This document shows positions 45,345 to 53,985 of a DNA stretch of 64,000 nt, in pieces. A model generated the notes under the pieces. The model saw nothing but the letters and a program-made list of their open reading frames with translations, did no database searches and had not been told where the DNA came from. Within the stretch, counting starts at the first letter, position 1. Each line of letters begins with the position of its first letter. Source of the DNA: GCA-2733415 sp964276095 (GTDB lineage: Bacteria; Bacteroidota; Bacteroidia; Flavobacteriales; Flavobacteriaceae); NCBI GenBank assembly GCA_964276095.1, contig CAXYDR010000002.1, positions 248,001-312,000 on the forward strand, in the 5' to 3' direction. A program made the translations under genes and the position numbers.

Positions 45345-46349
45345 ATGAGCACAACACAAGTACAGCATATAGAAATACCTAGTTATACTACCGAAAAGGG
45401 CAGAAAATACATTTCATTACCATTAAGCTATCAAATATTTGGGAAATCAACTGATACTGCACCAATAGTTTTAGTAAATCATGCATTAACAGGAAACAGC
45501 ACTATTACTGGAGAAAATGGCTGGTGGAAAGATCTTGTTGGGGAAAATAAATTGATTGACACCAATAAATACTCAATTATAGCCTTTAATATTCCCGGAA
45601 ATGGAATTGATGATTATTTAATTAAAAGTTATACTGATTTTACTGCAAGAGATATTGCTGCTATTTTTAAAATTGGCTTAGATATTTTAAACATTAAAAA
45701 ACTGTATGCCGCTATTGGAGGCTCTATTGGTGGTGGAATTGCATGGGAACTTGCAGCCTTATACCCTGAATTAATTGAAAATTTAATTCCAATTGCTACA
45801 GACTGGAAAGCGACTGATTGGCTTTTAGCAAACACTAAAGTTCAAGAGTTAATTTTAAACAATTCATCAAATCCAGTTCACGATGCAAGAGTACATGCCA
45901 TGAATTTGTACCGAACTCCTGAATCATATCATTCAAAATTCAACAGATGTGTCGACCACAATACTAATATCCCAAACGTTGAAAACTGGTTATTACATCA
46001 TGCTAAAAAATTACAGGAACGGTATCAGTTAATTTCATATAAACTAGTGAATCATTTATTAAGCACTATTGACATTACACGTGATAGAGGTGATTTTTTA
46101 GAAGTCGCCTCACTTATAAAATCAAACATATTTATTATTGGAATTGATAGTGACTTATTTTTTTCAGCTAAAGAAAACAATGACACTTTCTTAACCCTAT
46201 CAAAAACAAAAAACAATGTTCACTACGGTGAAATAAAATCAATTCACGGGCACGATGCCTTTTTAATTGAATTTGAACAACTAGAAATATTATTACAAAA
46301 CATATTTAAACATAAATCAATACCATCTGCACAAACACTTACTGTGTAA
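45345..46349 (+). CDS. metX: Homoserine O-acetyltransferase
   Basis: 334 residues, alpha/beta hydrolase fold. Nucleophile Ser127 in AAIGGSIGGGIAWE, Asp in IIGIDSDLFF, His303 in IHGHDAFL. Motif NHALTGNS near the N-terminus is typical of MetX. Activates homoserine as O-acetylhomoserine for sulfhydrylation. It is slightly shorter than the usual 350-380. First gene of a SAM-I-controlled operon with thrA (30 bp later) and metZ. High confidence in family; acyl specificity (acetyl vs succinyl) not proven. Confidence 0.92.
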   Translation: MSTTQVQHIEIPSYTTEKGRKYISLPLSYQIFGKSTDTAPIVLVNHALTGNSTITGENGWWKDLVGENKLIDTNKYSIIAFNIPGNGIDDYLIKSYTDFTARDIAAIFKIGLDILNIKKLYAAIGGSIGGGIAWELAALYPELIENLIPIATDWKATDWLLANTKVQELILNNSSNPVHDARVHAMNLYRTPESYHSKFNRCVDHNTNIPNVENWLLHHAKKLQERYQLISYKLVNHLLSTIDITRDRGDFLEVASLIKSNIFIIGIDSDLFFSAKENNDTFLTLSKTKNNVHYGEIKSIHGHDAFLIEFEQLEILLQNIFKHKSIPSAQTLTV

Positions 46350-46379
46350 TCTCTACAGGAGAAATAAAAAATTAGAAAA

Positions 46380-48806
46380 ATGAGTACTATAGTTATAAAA
46401 TTTGGCGGGAAATCATTAGCCAACGGAACAGGATTAAATAATGTCTTACGCATTATAAAAGACAAAAAAACAGTTAATAAAAACTTGGTTATAGTTGTTT
46501 CCGCAAGAGGAAACACAACAGATCAACTAGAAAAACTGTTAGAAACTGCTAAACAAAAAAAGGATTACCAAGTTGCTTTAGAATATTTAAAAAAAGAACA
46601 ACTAAGTCCTTACAACTCAAATGAACTAGAGCAAGATTTTACTGGTTTAGAAAATATATTAAAAGGAGTTAGTTATTTAGGTGATTATAGCCCTAAAATA
46701 AAAGATGAAGTACTATCGTTTGGCGAGCTATTATCTGCCAAACAAGTTGCTCAACTACTAGTAAAAGAAGGGTTAAAAGCAAACTTTATTGATTCTAGGA
46801 AATTAATAGTTACCGATAGTAATTTTGGAGACGCACTTACTTTAGAAAAAGAGTCTCAGGAAAAAGTTCTTGCATATTTTAATAAACTTGATTCAAATAC
46901 TATTAATGTAGTCACTGGTTTTATTGCTTCTAATACTACTGGAGAAACGACTACTCTTGGTCGGAATGGAAGTAACTATACGGCTTCACTTTTAGCAAAC
47001 TACTTAAATGCCAGTGAATTTCAAAACTACACTCATGTTGATGGTATCTTTACCGCAAACCCTGATTTAGTTGCTGATGCTCAAAAAATAGAGCAGTTAT
47101 CATTTAACGAAGCAAATGAATTGGCAAATTTCGGAGCTTCAATTTTACATGCAAAAACTATTCTACCGTTAATAAAAAAAGATATTCCATTACGTATATT
47201 AAACACATTTAACACAAGCGACAACGGGACAATCATTTCTAAAAATGATACTCAAAAGGGAATAAAATCTATTTCTGTTTTAGACGATGTTTCATTATTA
47301 ACTTTCGAAGGGCGTGGTTTATTAGGAAAAGTAGGTGTAGATGCACGAATTTTTAAAGCTTTAAGTAGTAAGGATATTAGTGTTAGTATTATTTCACAAG
47401 GCTCATCTGAAAGAGGTATCGGATTGGTAATTAAAACAAATAGAGCTACTGATGCAATTCTGGCATTAGAGAAAGAATTTGAAACAGATTTTTACAAGAG
47501 AGATGTAAACAAAATTAGTGTTTTGGATGACGTTGCTGTAATATCCATTATCGGACAAGAGTTAAATGATTTCCACAAGCCTTTTAATGCACTAATAAAA
47601 AATCAAATTACACCGTTACTTTTCAATAATACAATTACTGGTAAAAATGTGAGTATTATCGTAAAGAAAAATCAATTACACAAAGCTGTTAATGTAATTC
47701 ACGGACAAGTTTTTGGAGTTGCTAAAAAAATAAATATTGTTGTTTTCGGTAAAGGCTTAGTTGGAGGTACACTAATCAATCAAATTTTAAGTAATACTAA
47801 AGCCATTTTAAAACGTCGTCAAATTCAGCTGAATATCGTTGCAATTGCCAGTTCTCAAAAAGTACTATTAAATAAAAATGGAGTATCAGAAAACTGGGAA
47901 ACAGAATTACTACAAAATGGTATTGAAAATTATACAACGGATACTATTATTGATTTTGCGGCAGCCCATCATTTAGAGAATTTAATTGCAGTTGACAATA
48001 CGGCTAGTTACGACTTTATTCAGCAATACATTCCTCTAGTTAACGCTGGATTTGATTTAGTGTCGTCGAATAAAATAGCCAATACAAGTACTAATGAGTT
48101 TTATATTCAATTAAGGAATATTTTAAAAGAAAACAACAAACAATACTTATATGAGACTAACGTAGGTGCTGGATTACCATTAATAGACACTATAAAATTA
48201 CTACATCATTCAGGTGAGGATATTGTAAAAATAAAAGGAGTATTCTCTGGTTCTTTGAGTTATCTATTCAATACATTTTCTAATGAAGATAGGCCGTTCT
48301 CAGAAGTATTAAAAGAAGCTATCAATAAAGGCTTTACTGAACCAGACCCACGAGAAGACTTGTGTGGAAATGATGTTGCCAGAAAACTATTAATCTTAGC
48401 CAGAGAATTAGATCTTGTTAATGAGTTATCTGATGTAAACATTGAAAACTTAATTCCAGAACAATTGAGAGCTATTGACACGAATACATTCTTACAATCA
48501 TTAGACAGCTTAAATGCTCCTTATCAGGAAATAAAGGCACAACAAAAATCAGGAAATGTGTTGCGTTATATTGGTGAACTCTCCGGTGACTTATCAAAAC
48601 CAAATGGAGCTAAACTTGAAGTAAAACTGGTATCTGTACCAAATAATTCAGCTTTAGGGTCTTTAAAAGGCTCAGATTCTATTTTTGAAATTTACACTAA
48701 ATCTTATGGAGAAAACCCATTAGTTATTCAAGGTGCTGGTGCTGGTGCTGCAGTAACTGCAAGAGGAGTTTTTGGGGACATTCTACGTTTGATAGAAAAG
48801 AATTAA
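46380..48806 (+). CDS. thrA: Bifunctional aspartate kinase / homoserine dehydrogenase
   Basis: 808 residues. Aspartate kinase domain at the N-terminus (VIKFGGKSLANG, GFIASNTTGETTTLGRNGSNY), two ACT domains in the middle (about 300-450: SIISQGSSERGIGLVI), then homoserine dehydrogenase from about 455 (VVFGKGLVGGTLINQIL, ETNVGAGLPLIDTI, GVFSGSLSYLFN, GFTEPDPREDLCGNDVARKL). Supplies homoserine for methionine, and for threonine and thus isoleucine. Its SAM-controlled location suggests a methionine-dedicated copy. High confidence. Confidence 0.95.
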   Translation: MSTIVIKFGGKSLANGTGLNNVLRIIKDKKTVNKNLVIVVSARGNTTDQLEKLLETAKQKKDYQVALEYLKKEQLSPYNSNELEQDFTGLENILKGVSYLGDYSPKIKDEVLSFGELLSAKQVAQLLVKEGLKANFIDSRKLIVTDSNFGDALTLEKESQEKVLAYFNKLDSNTINVVTGFIASNTTGETTTLGRNGSNYTASLLANYLNASEFQNYTHVDGIFTANPDLVADAQKIEQLSFNEANELANFGASILHAKTILPLIKKDIPLRILNTFNTSDNGTIISKNDTQKGIKSISVLDDVSLLTFEGRGLLGKVGVDARIFKALSSKDISVSIISQGSSERGIGLVIKTNRATDAILALEKEFETDFYKRDVNKISVLDDVAVISIIGQELNDFHKPFNALIKNQITPLLFNNTITGKNVSIIVKKNQLHKAVNVIHGQVFGVAKKINIVVFGKGLVGGTLINQILSNTKAILKRRQIQLNIVAIASSQKVLLNKNGVSENWETELLQNGIENYTTDTIIDFAAAHHLENLIAVDNTASYDFIQQYIPLVNAGFDLVSSNKIANTSTNEFYIQLRNILKENNKQYLYETNVGAGLPLIDTIKLLHHSGEDIVKIKGVFSGSLSYLFNTFSNEDRPFSEVLKEAINKGFTEPDPREDLCGNDVARKLLILARELDLVNELSDVNIENLIPEQLRAIDTNTFLQSLDSLNAPYQEIKAQQKSGNVLRYIGELSGDLSKPNGAKLEVKLVSVPNNSALGSLKGSDSIFEIYTKSYGENPLVIQGAGAGAAVTARGVFGDILRLIEKN

Positions 48807-48835
48807 TTTTAAATAAAGACATAATACTTATAGAT

Positions 48836-50002
48836 ATGAGTGATCATTTTGAAACAAAAGCCATAAGAACACAAACAGAACGTTCACAGTATTCTGAACA
48901 TTCAACGCCTTTATATGTAACATCAAGTTTCGTATTTGATGATGCTGAAGACATGAGAGCTTCTTTCAATGAAGAAAAGGAAAAGAACTTATACAGTAGA
49001 TTTTCAAACCCCAATACTACCGAGTTTGTTGATAAAGTAGTAGCTATGGAAGGTGCCGAAGCTGGATATGCATTTGCAACAGGAATGGCTGCTATATTTT
49101 CAACATTTGGTGCTTTATTAGAATCTGGAGATCATATTGTTTCTGCAAAATCCGTATTTGGGTCTACCCATACCCTATTTACCAAATACTTACCCAAATG
49201 GAATATCACAACTAGTTATTTTGATATCAATAAACCAGAAACTATTGAAGCTTTAATTACTCCAAATACTAAAATATTATATGCAGAATCTCCAACAAAT
49301 CCTGCAATTGATATTATTGATTTAGATTTATTAGGGAAATTAGCTAAGAAACACAATATACTATTAGTCATAGATAATTGCTTTGCTACACCATACATAC
49401 AAAATCCCATAAAATACGGCGCAGATTTAGTATTACATTCAGCTACTAAATTAATGGATGGTCAAGGACGTGTACTTGGAGGAGTTGCAGTTGGAAGAGC
49501 AGATTTAATTAGAGAAATATATTTATTCTCCAGAAATACTGGGCCAGCAATGTCACCTTTTAACGCTTGGGTGCTTTCTAAAAGTTTAGAAACCTTAGCT
49601 ATTCGTGTAGAAAAACATTGCGAAAACGCATTAGAAACTGCCAAGTTTTTAGATAAACATGACCAAGTTAACTGGGTAAAATATCCTTTTTTAAAATCAC
49701 ATCCGCAATATGAAGTTGCAAAAAAGCAAATGAAACTTGGGGGAAATATTGTTGCTTTTGAAGTAAAGGGTGGAATTGAGGCAGGAAGACAATTTTTAAA
49801 CAATATAAAACTGTGTTCACTATCAGCCAATTTAGGAGACACAAGGACTATTGTTACACATCCTGCTTCTACCACTCATAGTAAATTATCCAAATCTGAC
49901 AGACTGGAAGTGAGCATCACTGATGGATTAGTACGTATTTCAGTTGGTTTAGAGAACATAATCGATATTATAAGTGATTTAAAACAAGCGTTGAAGAGCT
50001 AA
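48836..50002 (+). CDS. metZ: O-acyl-homoserine sulfhydrylase (Cys/Met metabolism PLP enzyme)
   Basis: 388 residues. Uses sulfide and acylhomoserine to make homocysteine. PLP-binding Lys205 in LVLHSATKLMDGQG, SRFSNPNTTEFVDKVVAMEG, ESPTNPAIDI and the C-terminal VTHPASTTHSKL, all family hallmarks. Being next to metX, O-acetylhomoserine is the likely substrate, though the sequence resembles the MetZ branch named for succinylhomoserine. Third gene of the operon. Confidence 0.9.
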   Translation: MSDHFETKAIRTQTERSQYSEHSTPLYVTSSFVFDDAEDMRASFNEEKEKNLYSRFSNPNTTEFVDKVVAMEGAEAGYAFATGMAAIFSTFGALLESGDHIVSAKSVFGSTHTLFTKYLPKWNITTSYFDINKPETIEALITPNTKILYAESPTNPAIDIIDLDLLGKLAKKHNILLVIDNCFATPYIQNPIKYGADLVLHSATKLMDGQGRVLGGVAVGRADLIREIYLFSRNTGPAMSPFNAWVLSKSLETLAIRVEKHCENALETAKFLDKHDQVNWVKYPFLKSHPQYEVAKKQMKLGGNIVAFEVKGGIEAGRQFLNNIKLCSLSANLGDTRTIVTHPASTTHSKLSKSDRLEVSITDGLVRISVGLENIIDIISDLKQALKS

Positions 50003-50018
50003 AAAAATATTTTTTATA

Positions 50019-50026
50019 TATATTTG
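50019..50026 (+). promoter_or_regulatory. -7 box immediately before the Rrf2 gene
   Basis: TATATTTG ends five bases before the ATG. If used, the transcript would be essentially leaderless. No TTG at the ideal distance was found. Confidence 0.5.
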
Positions 50027-50030
50027 CAGT

Positions 50031-50438
50031 ATGCTTTCAAAAAAGACTAAATACGGAATAAAAGCAATTACTTTTATTGCTCGACAAGATGACAAAAACC
50101 CTGTCCAAATTGCAACTATTTCCAAAAGTGAAAACATTTCTCACAAATTTTTAGAAAGCATACTTTTAACACTTCGTAAATCTGGTTTTCTCGGTTCAAA
50201 AAAAGGAAAAGGTGGTGGATATTACCTTTTAAAAGAACCAAACGAAATTCTTATGACGGATATTATTCGTGTTTTAGAAGGTCCTATCGCAATGGTTCCA
50301 TGTGTTAGTTTAAATTATTACGAAAAATGTGACGATTGCCCGGATGAAGATGCATGTAGCGTACATAAATTAATGATTCAAGTTCGAGACAATACTTTGC
50401 AAGTACTTAAAAACAACACCCTAGCTGACCTTACTTAG
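50031..50438 (+). CDS. Rrf2 family transcriptional regulator
   Basis: 135 residues. Winged helix-turn-helix (TKYGIKAITFIA, ISHKFLESILLTLRKSGFLGS, GKGGGYYLLKEP) and four Cys in the C-terminal half (Cys91, 100, 103, 109), which could hold an Fe-S cluster or zinc. It lies between the methionine operon and the sulfate operon, so it probably controls sulfur assimilation in the way CymR or IscR-like proteins do. A perfect palindrome upstream of the next promoter is a candidate site for it. Confidence 0.9.
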   Translation: MLSKKTKYGIKAITFIARQDDKNPVQIATISKSENISHKFLESILLTLRKSGFLGSKKGKGGGYYLLKEPNEILMTDIIRVLEGPIAMVPCVSLNYYEKCDDCPDEDACSVHKLMIQVRDNTLQVLKNNTLADLT

Positions 50439-50472
50439 GTTAAATTTATTATTATTCCTTTCTGATTATTAA

Positions 50473-50497
50473 CGAATTATTTTAATAAAATAATTCG
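50473..50497. promoter_or_regulatory. Palindrome upstream of the sulfate operon promoter (candidate operator)
   Basis: CGAATTATTTT-aat-AAAATAATTCG, 11-bp perfect arms, ending 7 bp before the -33 element. No T-run, so not a typical terminator. Position and symmetry fit a dimeric regulator such as the adjacent Rrf2 protein. Confidence 0.55.
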
Positions 50498-50504
50498 AAA
50501 AAAT

Positions 50505-50534
50505 TTGCTCAATCTAAAAAACATATTACATTTG
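50505..50534 (+). promoter_or_regulatory. Promoter of the sulfate assimilation operon
   Basis: TTG (50505-50507), 19-nt spacer, TACATTTG (50527-50534): perfect Bacteroidota consensus, about 50 bp before the DUF2061 start. Confidence 0.78.
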
Positions 50535-50584
50535 CATCAATTCCCTACTAAAACCATGGGGATTGTATAGTAAAGAAAAACATC

Positions 50585-50830
50585 ATGATTATAGATACTG
50601 TTTTAAATAGAAATAAAACCGCTGATCAATCAGAAGAAAAAATAAAAAGGAGCCTAATAAAAACTATTAGTTGGAGATTCATCGGTACACTAGACACTGT
50701 ATTAATTTCATGGTTTATTACCGGAACATTAGCACTGGCATTTTCCATTGGTGCTATTGAACTAGTATCCAAGATGATTCTGTATTTTTTTCATGAGCGT
50801 GCATGGAACTCTATAAAATGGGGAAAGTAA
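50585..50830 (+). CDS. DUF2061 membrane protein
   Basis: 81 residues. DUF2061 core RSLIKTISWRFIGTLDTVLISW with two membrane segments and a final FFHERAWNSIKWG. DUF2061 proteins are small and often found in sulfate-assimilation operons, as here next to cysH. Role unknown; perhaps sulfur-compound transport or assembly. It ends 47 bp before the preferred cysH start. Confidence 0.85.
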   Translation: MIIDTVLNRNKTADQSEEKIKRSLIKTISWRFIGTLDTVLISWFITGTLALAFSIGAIELVSKMILYFFHERAWNSIKWGK

Positions 50831-50877
50831 GTTTATCATTTAGACAATTAAAAAAAAATAAGTATCAAATTATTGAA

Positions 50878-51501
50878 ATGGAAAATAGAGAAGAAATATT
50901 AAATAAATACAACTCAGAATTTGCTAGAAAATCACCTTTAGAAATTATCTCATGGGTACTAAGTTTTGCAAATAAGCCAGTTATTACAACCAATTTTAGG
51001 CCTTATGAAGCAAGCATCTTACATGCAACTTCCACTTTATTAAAAGATCTTACAGTAATATGGTGCGACACAGGATACAATACACCTAATACGTATAAAC
51101 ATGCTGCGGAATTAATTTCAACATTGAATCTTAACATTGACTTGTATGTTCCAAAACAATCAAAGGCATTTAGAGATGTAATAATGGGAATACCAAAGAT
51201 TGAAAATCCTAAACACCAATTATTTACTGAACAAGTAAAACTAGAACCGTTTAAAAGAGCGATGTCTACACATCAACCAGATGTATGGTTTACAAACCTA
51301 CGTAAAGGACAAACTGCATTAAGGGATAGCTTGGATATTTTCAGCTTTTCAAAAGATGGGGTTTTAAAAGTGAGTCCTTTTTATCATTGGTCTGATGAAC
51401 AATTAGATCAATATTTAACTGAATATAATCTTCCTAATGAAATCAACTATTTCGACCCAACAAAAGCATTAGAAAACAGGGAGTGCGGTTTACACTCTTA
51501 A
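50878..51501 (+). CDS. cysH: Phosphoadenylyl/adenylyl sulfate reductase
   Basis: About 207 residues from ATG 50878 (MENREEILNKYN). An upstream in-frame ATG at 50803, inside DUF2061, would add 25 unlike residues. PP-loop-type fold with VIWCDTGYNTPNTYKHA, TEQVKLEPFKRAM, WFTNLRKGQT and the catalytic C-terminus ENRECGLH. Reduces activated sulfate to sulfite. It has only two Cys and no CC...CxxC, so it carries no 4Fe-4S cluster; that form is usually PAPS-specific, yet no APS kinase gene lies in the window. Confidence 0.9.
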   Translation: MENREEILNKYNSEFARKSPLEIISWVLSFANKPVITTNFRPYEASILHATSTLLKDLTVIWCDTGYNTPNTYKHAAELISTLNLNIDLYVPKQSKAFRDVIMGIPKIENPKHQLFTEQVKLEPFKRAMSTHQPDVWFTNLRKGQTALRDSLDIFSFSKDGVLKVSPFYHWSDEQLDQYLTEYNLPNEINYFDPTKALENRECGLHS

Positions 51502-51566
51502 CAATAAATGATGTACCTATTTTCTGTCATTATAAAATGATCAAAGAATAATTTAGAAATAAAAAA

Positions 51567-52466
51567 ATGAAGAATACAGCACATATTAGTCCATTAGAAA
51601 ACGAAGCTATTTACATTATTAGAGAAGTGGCTGCTCAATTTGAAAAGCCCGTATTATTATTTTCTGGAGGAAAAGATTCAATCACATTAGTACGATTGGC
51701 TCAAAAAGCATTTCATCCAGCAAAAATACCATTCCCTTTAATGCATATTGACACAGGACATAATTTCCCTGAGACAATTGAATTTAGAGATAGGTTGGTT
51801 GAGGAATTAGGATTGGAATTAATTGTACGTAATGTTCAAGATAGTATTGATCAAGGTAAAGTACGTGAAGAGTCTGGAAAATATTCCAGTAGAAACACAC
51901 TTCAAACTACTACCCTATTAGATGCAATTGAAGAATTCAAATTTGATGCGTGTATCGGTGGAGCAAGACGAGATGAAGAAAAAGCACGCGCTAAAGAACG
52001 TATATTTTCGGTACGTGATGATTTTGGGCAATGGGATGAAAAAAACCAACGCCCAGAATTATTCGACATGTTGAATGGTGAAATAGAACACGGACAAAAC
52101 GTACGTGTATTTCCCATTTCTAATTGGACAGAATTAGATGTTTGGAGTTATATCGAAAAAGAAACTTTAGAAATACCGTCAATTTATTTTTCACACCAAC
52201 GTAAAACATTCTTAAGAGACGGAATGATATGGACAGCCTCTGAACATGTATATCGTGAAGACTATGAACAAGTAGAGGAACGAACTGTTCGCTTTAGAAC
52301 TGTTGGAGATATGAGTTGTACAGCAGCAGTAAGTTCTCATGCAAAAACCATTAGTGAAGTTGTTGCGGAAATTAGGGTTTCAACAATTTCTGAACGAGGA
52401 GCTAGAATTGATGATAAACGCTCAGAAGCAGCAATGGAAAAGCGTAAACAACAAGGTTATTTTTAG
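51567..52466 (+). CDS. cysD: Sulfate adenylyltransferase subunit 2
   Basis: 299 residues. PP-loop ATP pyrophosphatase fold with SGGKDSITLVRLA, MHIDTGHNFPET and RRDEEKARAKERIFS. With CysN it makes adenylylsulfate from sulfate and ATP. The C-terminus EKRKQQGYF is the usual ending. 65 bp after cysH. High confidence. Confidence 0.96.
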   Translation: MKNTAHISPLENEAIYIIREVAAQFEKPVLLFSGGKDSITLVRLAQKAFHPAKIPFPLMHIDTGHNFPETIEFRDRLVEELGLELIVRNVQDSIDQGKVREESGKYSSRNTLQTTTLLDAIEEFKFDACIGGARRDEEKARAKERIFSVRDDFGQWDEKNQRPELFDMLNGEIEHGQNVRVFPISNWTELDVWSYIEKETLEIPSIYFSHQRKTFLRDGMIWTASEHVYREDYEQVEERTVRFRTVGDMSCTAAVSSHAKTISEVVAEIRVSTISERGARIDDKRSEAAMEKRKQQGYF

Positions 52467-52545
52467 AATTGCAGCAAGAAAATTAGTTAGTACATAAATT
52501 AAATACTGATGCTTTTAAAATTAGCAACAGCATACAATATAAAGA

Positions 52546-53793
52546 ATGGAAGTTTTAAAAATAGCAACAGCAGGTAGTGTCGATGATGGAAAGAGTACTC
52601 TAATAGGTAGAATTCTTTATGACACAAAATCGTTAACTAGTGATAAATTGGATGCGATTGAAAAAACTAGTAAACAAAAAGGATATGACTATTTAGATTT
52701 TTCTTTAGCTACAGATGGTTTAGTAGCCGAAAGAGAACAAGGAATTACAATTGATGTAGCACATATTTATTTTTCGACAGAAAAGAAAAGTTACATTATT
52801 GCAGATACACCTGGACATGTTGAATATACAAGAAACATGGTTACAGGAGCTTCAACTTCTCAGGCAGCAATTATATTAATTGATGCACGTAAAGGGGTAA
52901 TTGAACAAACCAATCGTCACTTTTTTATCAATAACTTATTGCGTATTAAAAATGTTATTGTTGCGGTAAACAAAATGGATTTAGTAGATTTTTCTGAAGA
53001 AAAATACAATGCTATTAAAGCTGACTTTGAAGCCTTAATGGATAAGCGTGATTATAAAGATCAGCAAATAACATTCATTCCAGTAAGTGCATTACAAGGT
53101 GATAATGTGGTAAATAAATCTGAAAAAACACCATGGTATAAAGGAGAAACGTTATTAAATCATCTTGAGATTTTAAACACTTCTGATGTTTACAATCAAG
53201 GTACTCCCAGGTTTCCAGTACAGTTTGTTGTACGTCCAAAAACAGAAGAATATCATGATTTTAGAGGGTATACAGGAAAGGTATACGGAGGTGAATTAAG
53301 TGTAGGTGATGACGTTGTGGTTTTACCATCACAAACAAAATCAAAAATTAAAGACATCTATTTTTATGATGAAAAATTTCAAACTGCATCAAGACGATCT
53401 TCTGTTACGATAACTTTAGAAAACGACATTAATGTGAGTAGAGGTGACATGATTGTAAAAACTGATGATTTACCCACTATTGACAAACAACTTACAGCAA
53501 CTGTATGTTGGATGGACAGTAATGAATTAACTGCAGGGAAAAAATACACTATTCAACACGGTGTAAATAAAGTTATAGCTAAAGTTGATACGATTCATCA
53601 TAAAATAAACCCTGATTATTCTGGTATTGACACAAATGTAACTGGTTTAGGAATGAACGATTTGGCTTCAGTTTCTTTTAAATTAAACAAACCAATGTTT
53701 TATGATGCATTTGAAAACCATAGGACAAACGGATCATTTATTTTAATCGACTCACAGTCAAATAATACAGTTGGAGCTGGGTTTATTAAATAA
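52546..53793 (+). CDS. cysN: Sulfate adenylyltransferase subunit 1 (GTPase)
   Basis: 415 residues, EF-Tu-like GTPase driving CysD. G1 GSVDDGKSTLIGR, G3 DTPGHVEYTRNM, G4 NKMD, and domains II-III after about residue 220. Length is that of CysN alone, with no CysC (APS kinase) fused. Followed by a 192-bp gap containing a terminator-like hairpin. High confidence. Confidence 0.96.
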   Translation: MEVLKIATAGSVDDGKSTLIGRILYDTKSLTSDKLDAIEKTSKQKGYDYLDFSLATDGLVAEREQGITIDVAHIYFSTEKKSYIIADTPGHVEYTRNMVTGASTSQAAIILIDARKGVIEQTNRHFFINNLLRIKNVIVAVNKMDLVDFSEEKYNAIKADFEALMDKRDYKDQQITFIPVSALQGDNVVNKSEKTPWYKGETLLNHLEILNTSDVYNQGTPRFPVQFVVRPKTEEYHDFRGYTGKVYGGELSVGDDVVVLPSQTKSKIKDIYFYDEKFQTASRRSSVTITLENDINVSRGDMIVKTDDLPTIDKQLTATVCWMDSNELTAGKKYTIQHGVNKVIAKVDTIHHKINPDYSGIDTNVTGLGMNDLASVSFKLNKPMFYDAFENHRTNGSFILIDSQSNNTVGAGFIK

Positions 53794-53915
53794 TATTATA
53801 CCAAAATTATATGAATTATACAATTTCAAATAACAGATTACAAACTATGATGATGGGCTGTATGCACATATTTCATAAATACATAAGGACAATTTTTTAA
53901 ATTAAGTTGGTTAAT

Positions 53916-53955
53916 AAAAAAGTCCTTTTGACATAAGTCATTAGGGCTTTTTTTT
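53916..53955 (+). terminator. Terminator-like hairpin between cysN and sulfite reductase
   Basis: AAAAAGTCC / GGGCTTTTT (one G-T pair) with an inner TGAC/GTCA stem, then eight T ending at 53955, only 30 bp before the sulfite reductase ATG. Full or partial terminator inside an apparently continuous gene set. Confidence 0.7.
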
Positions 53956-53985
53956 AAACACAAAACAAAAAAATAACACAACAGC

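Noticed and set aside
49462..49875. 137-codon minus-strand frame inside metZ
   Set aside because: Antisense shadow of a conserved PLP enzyme, no family motifs.
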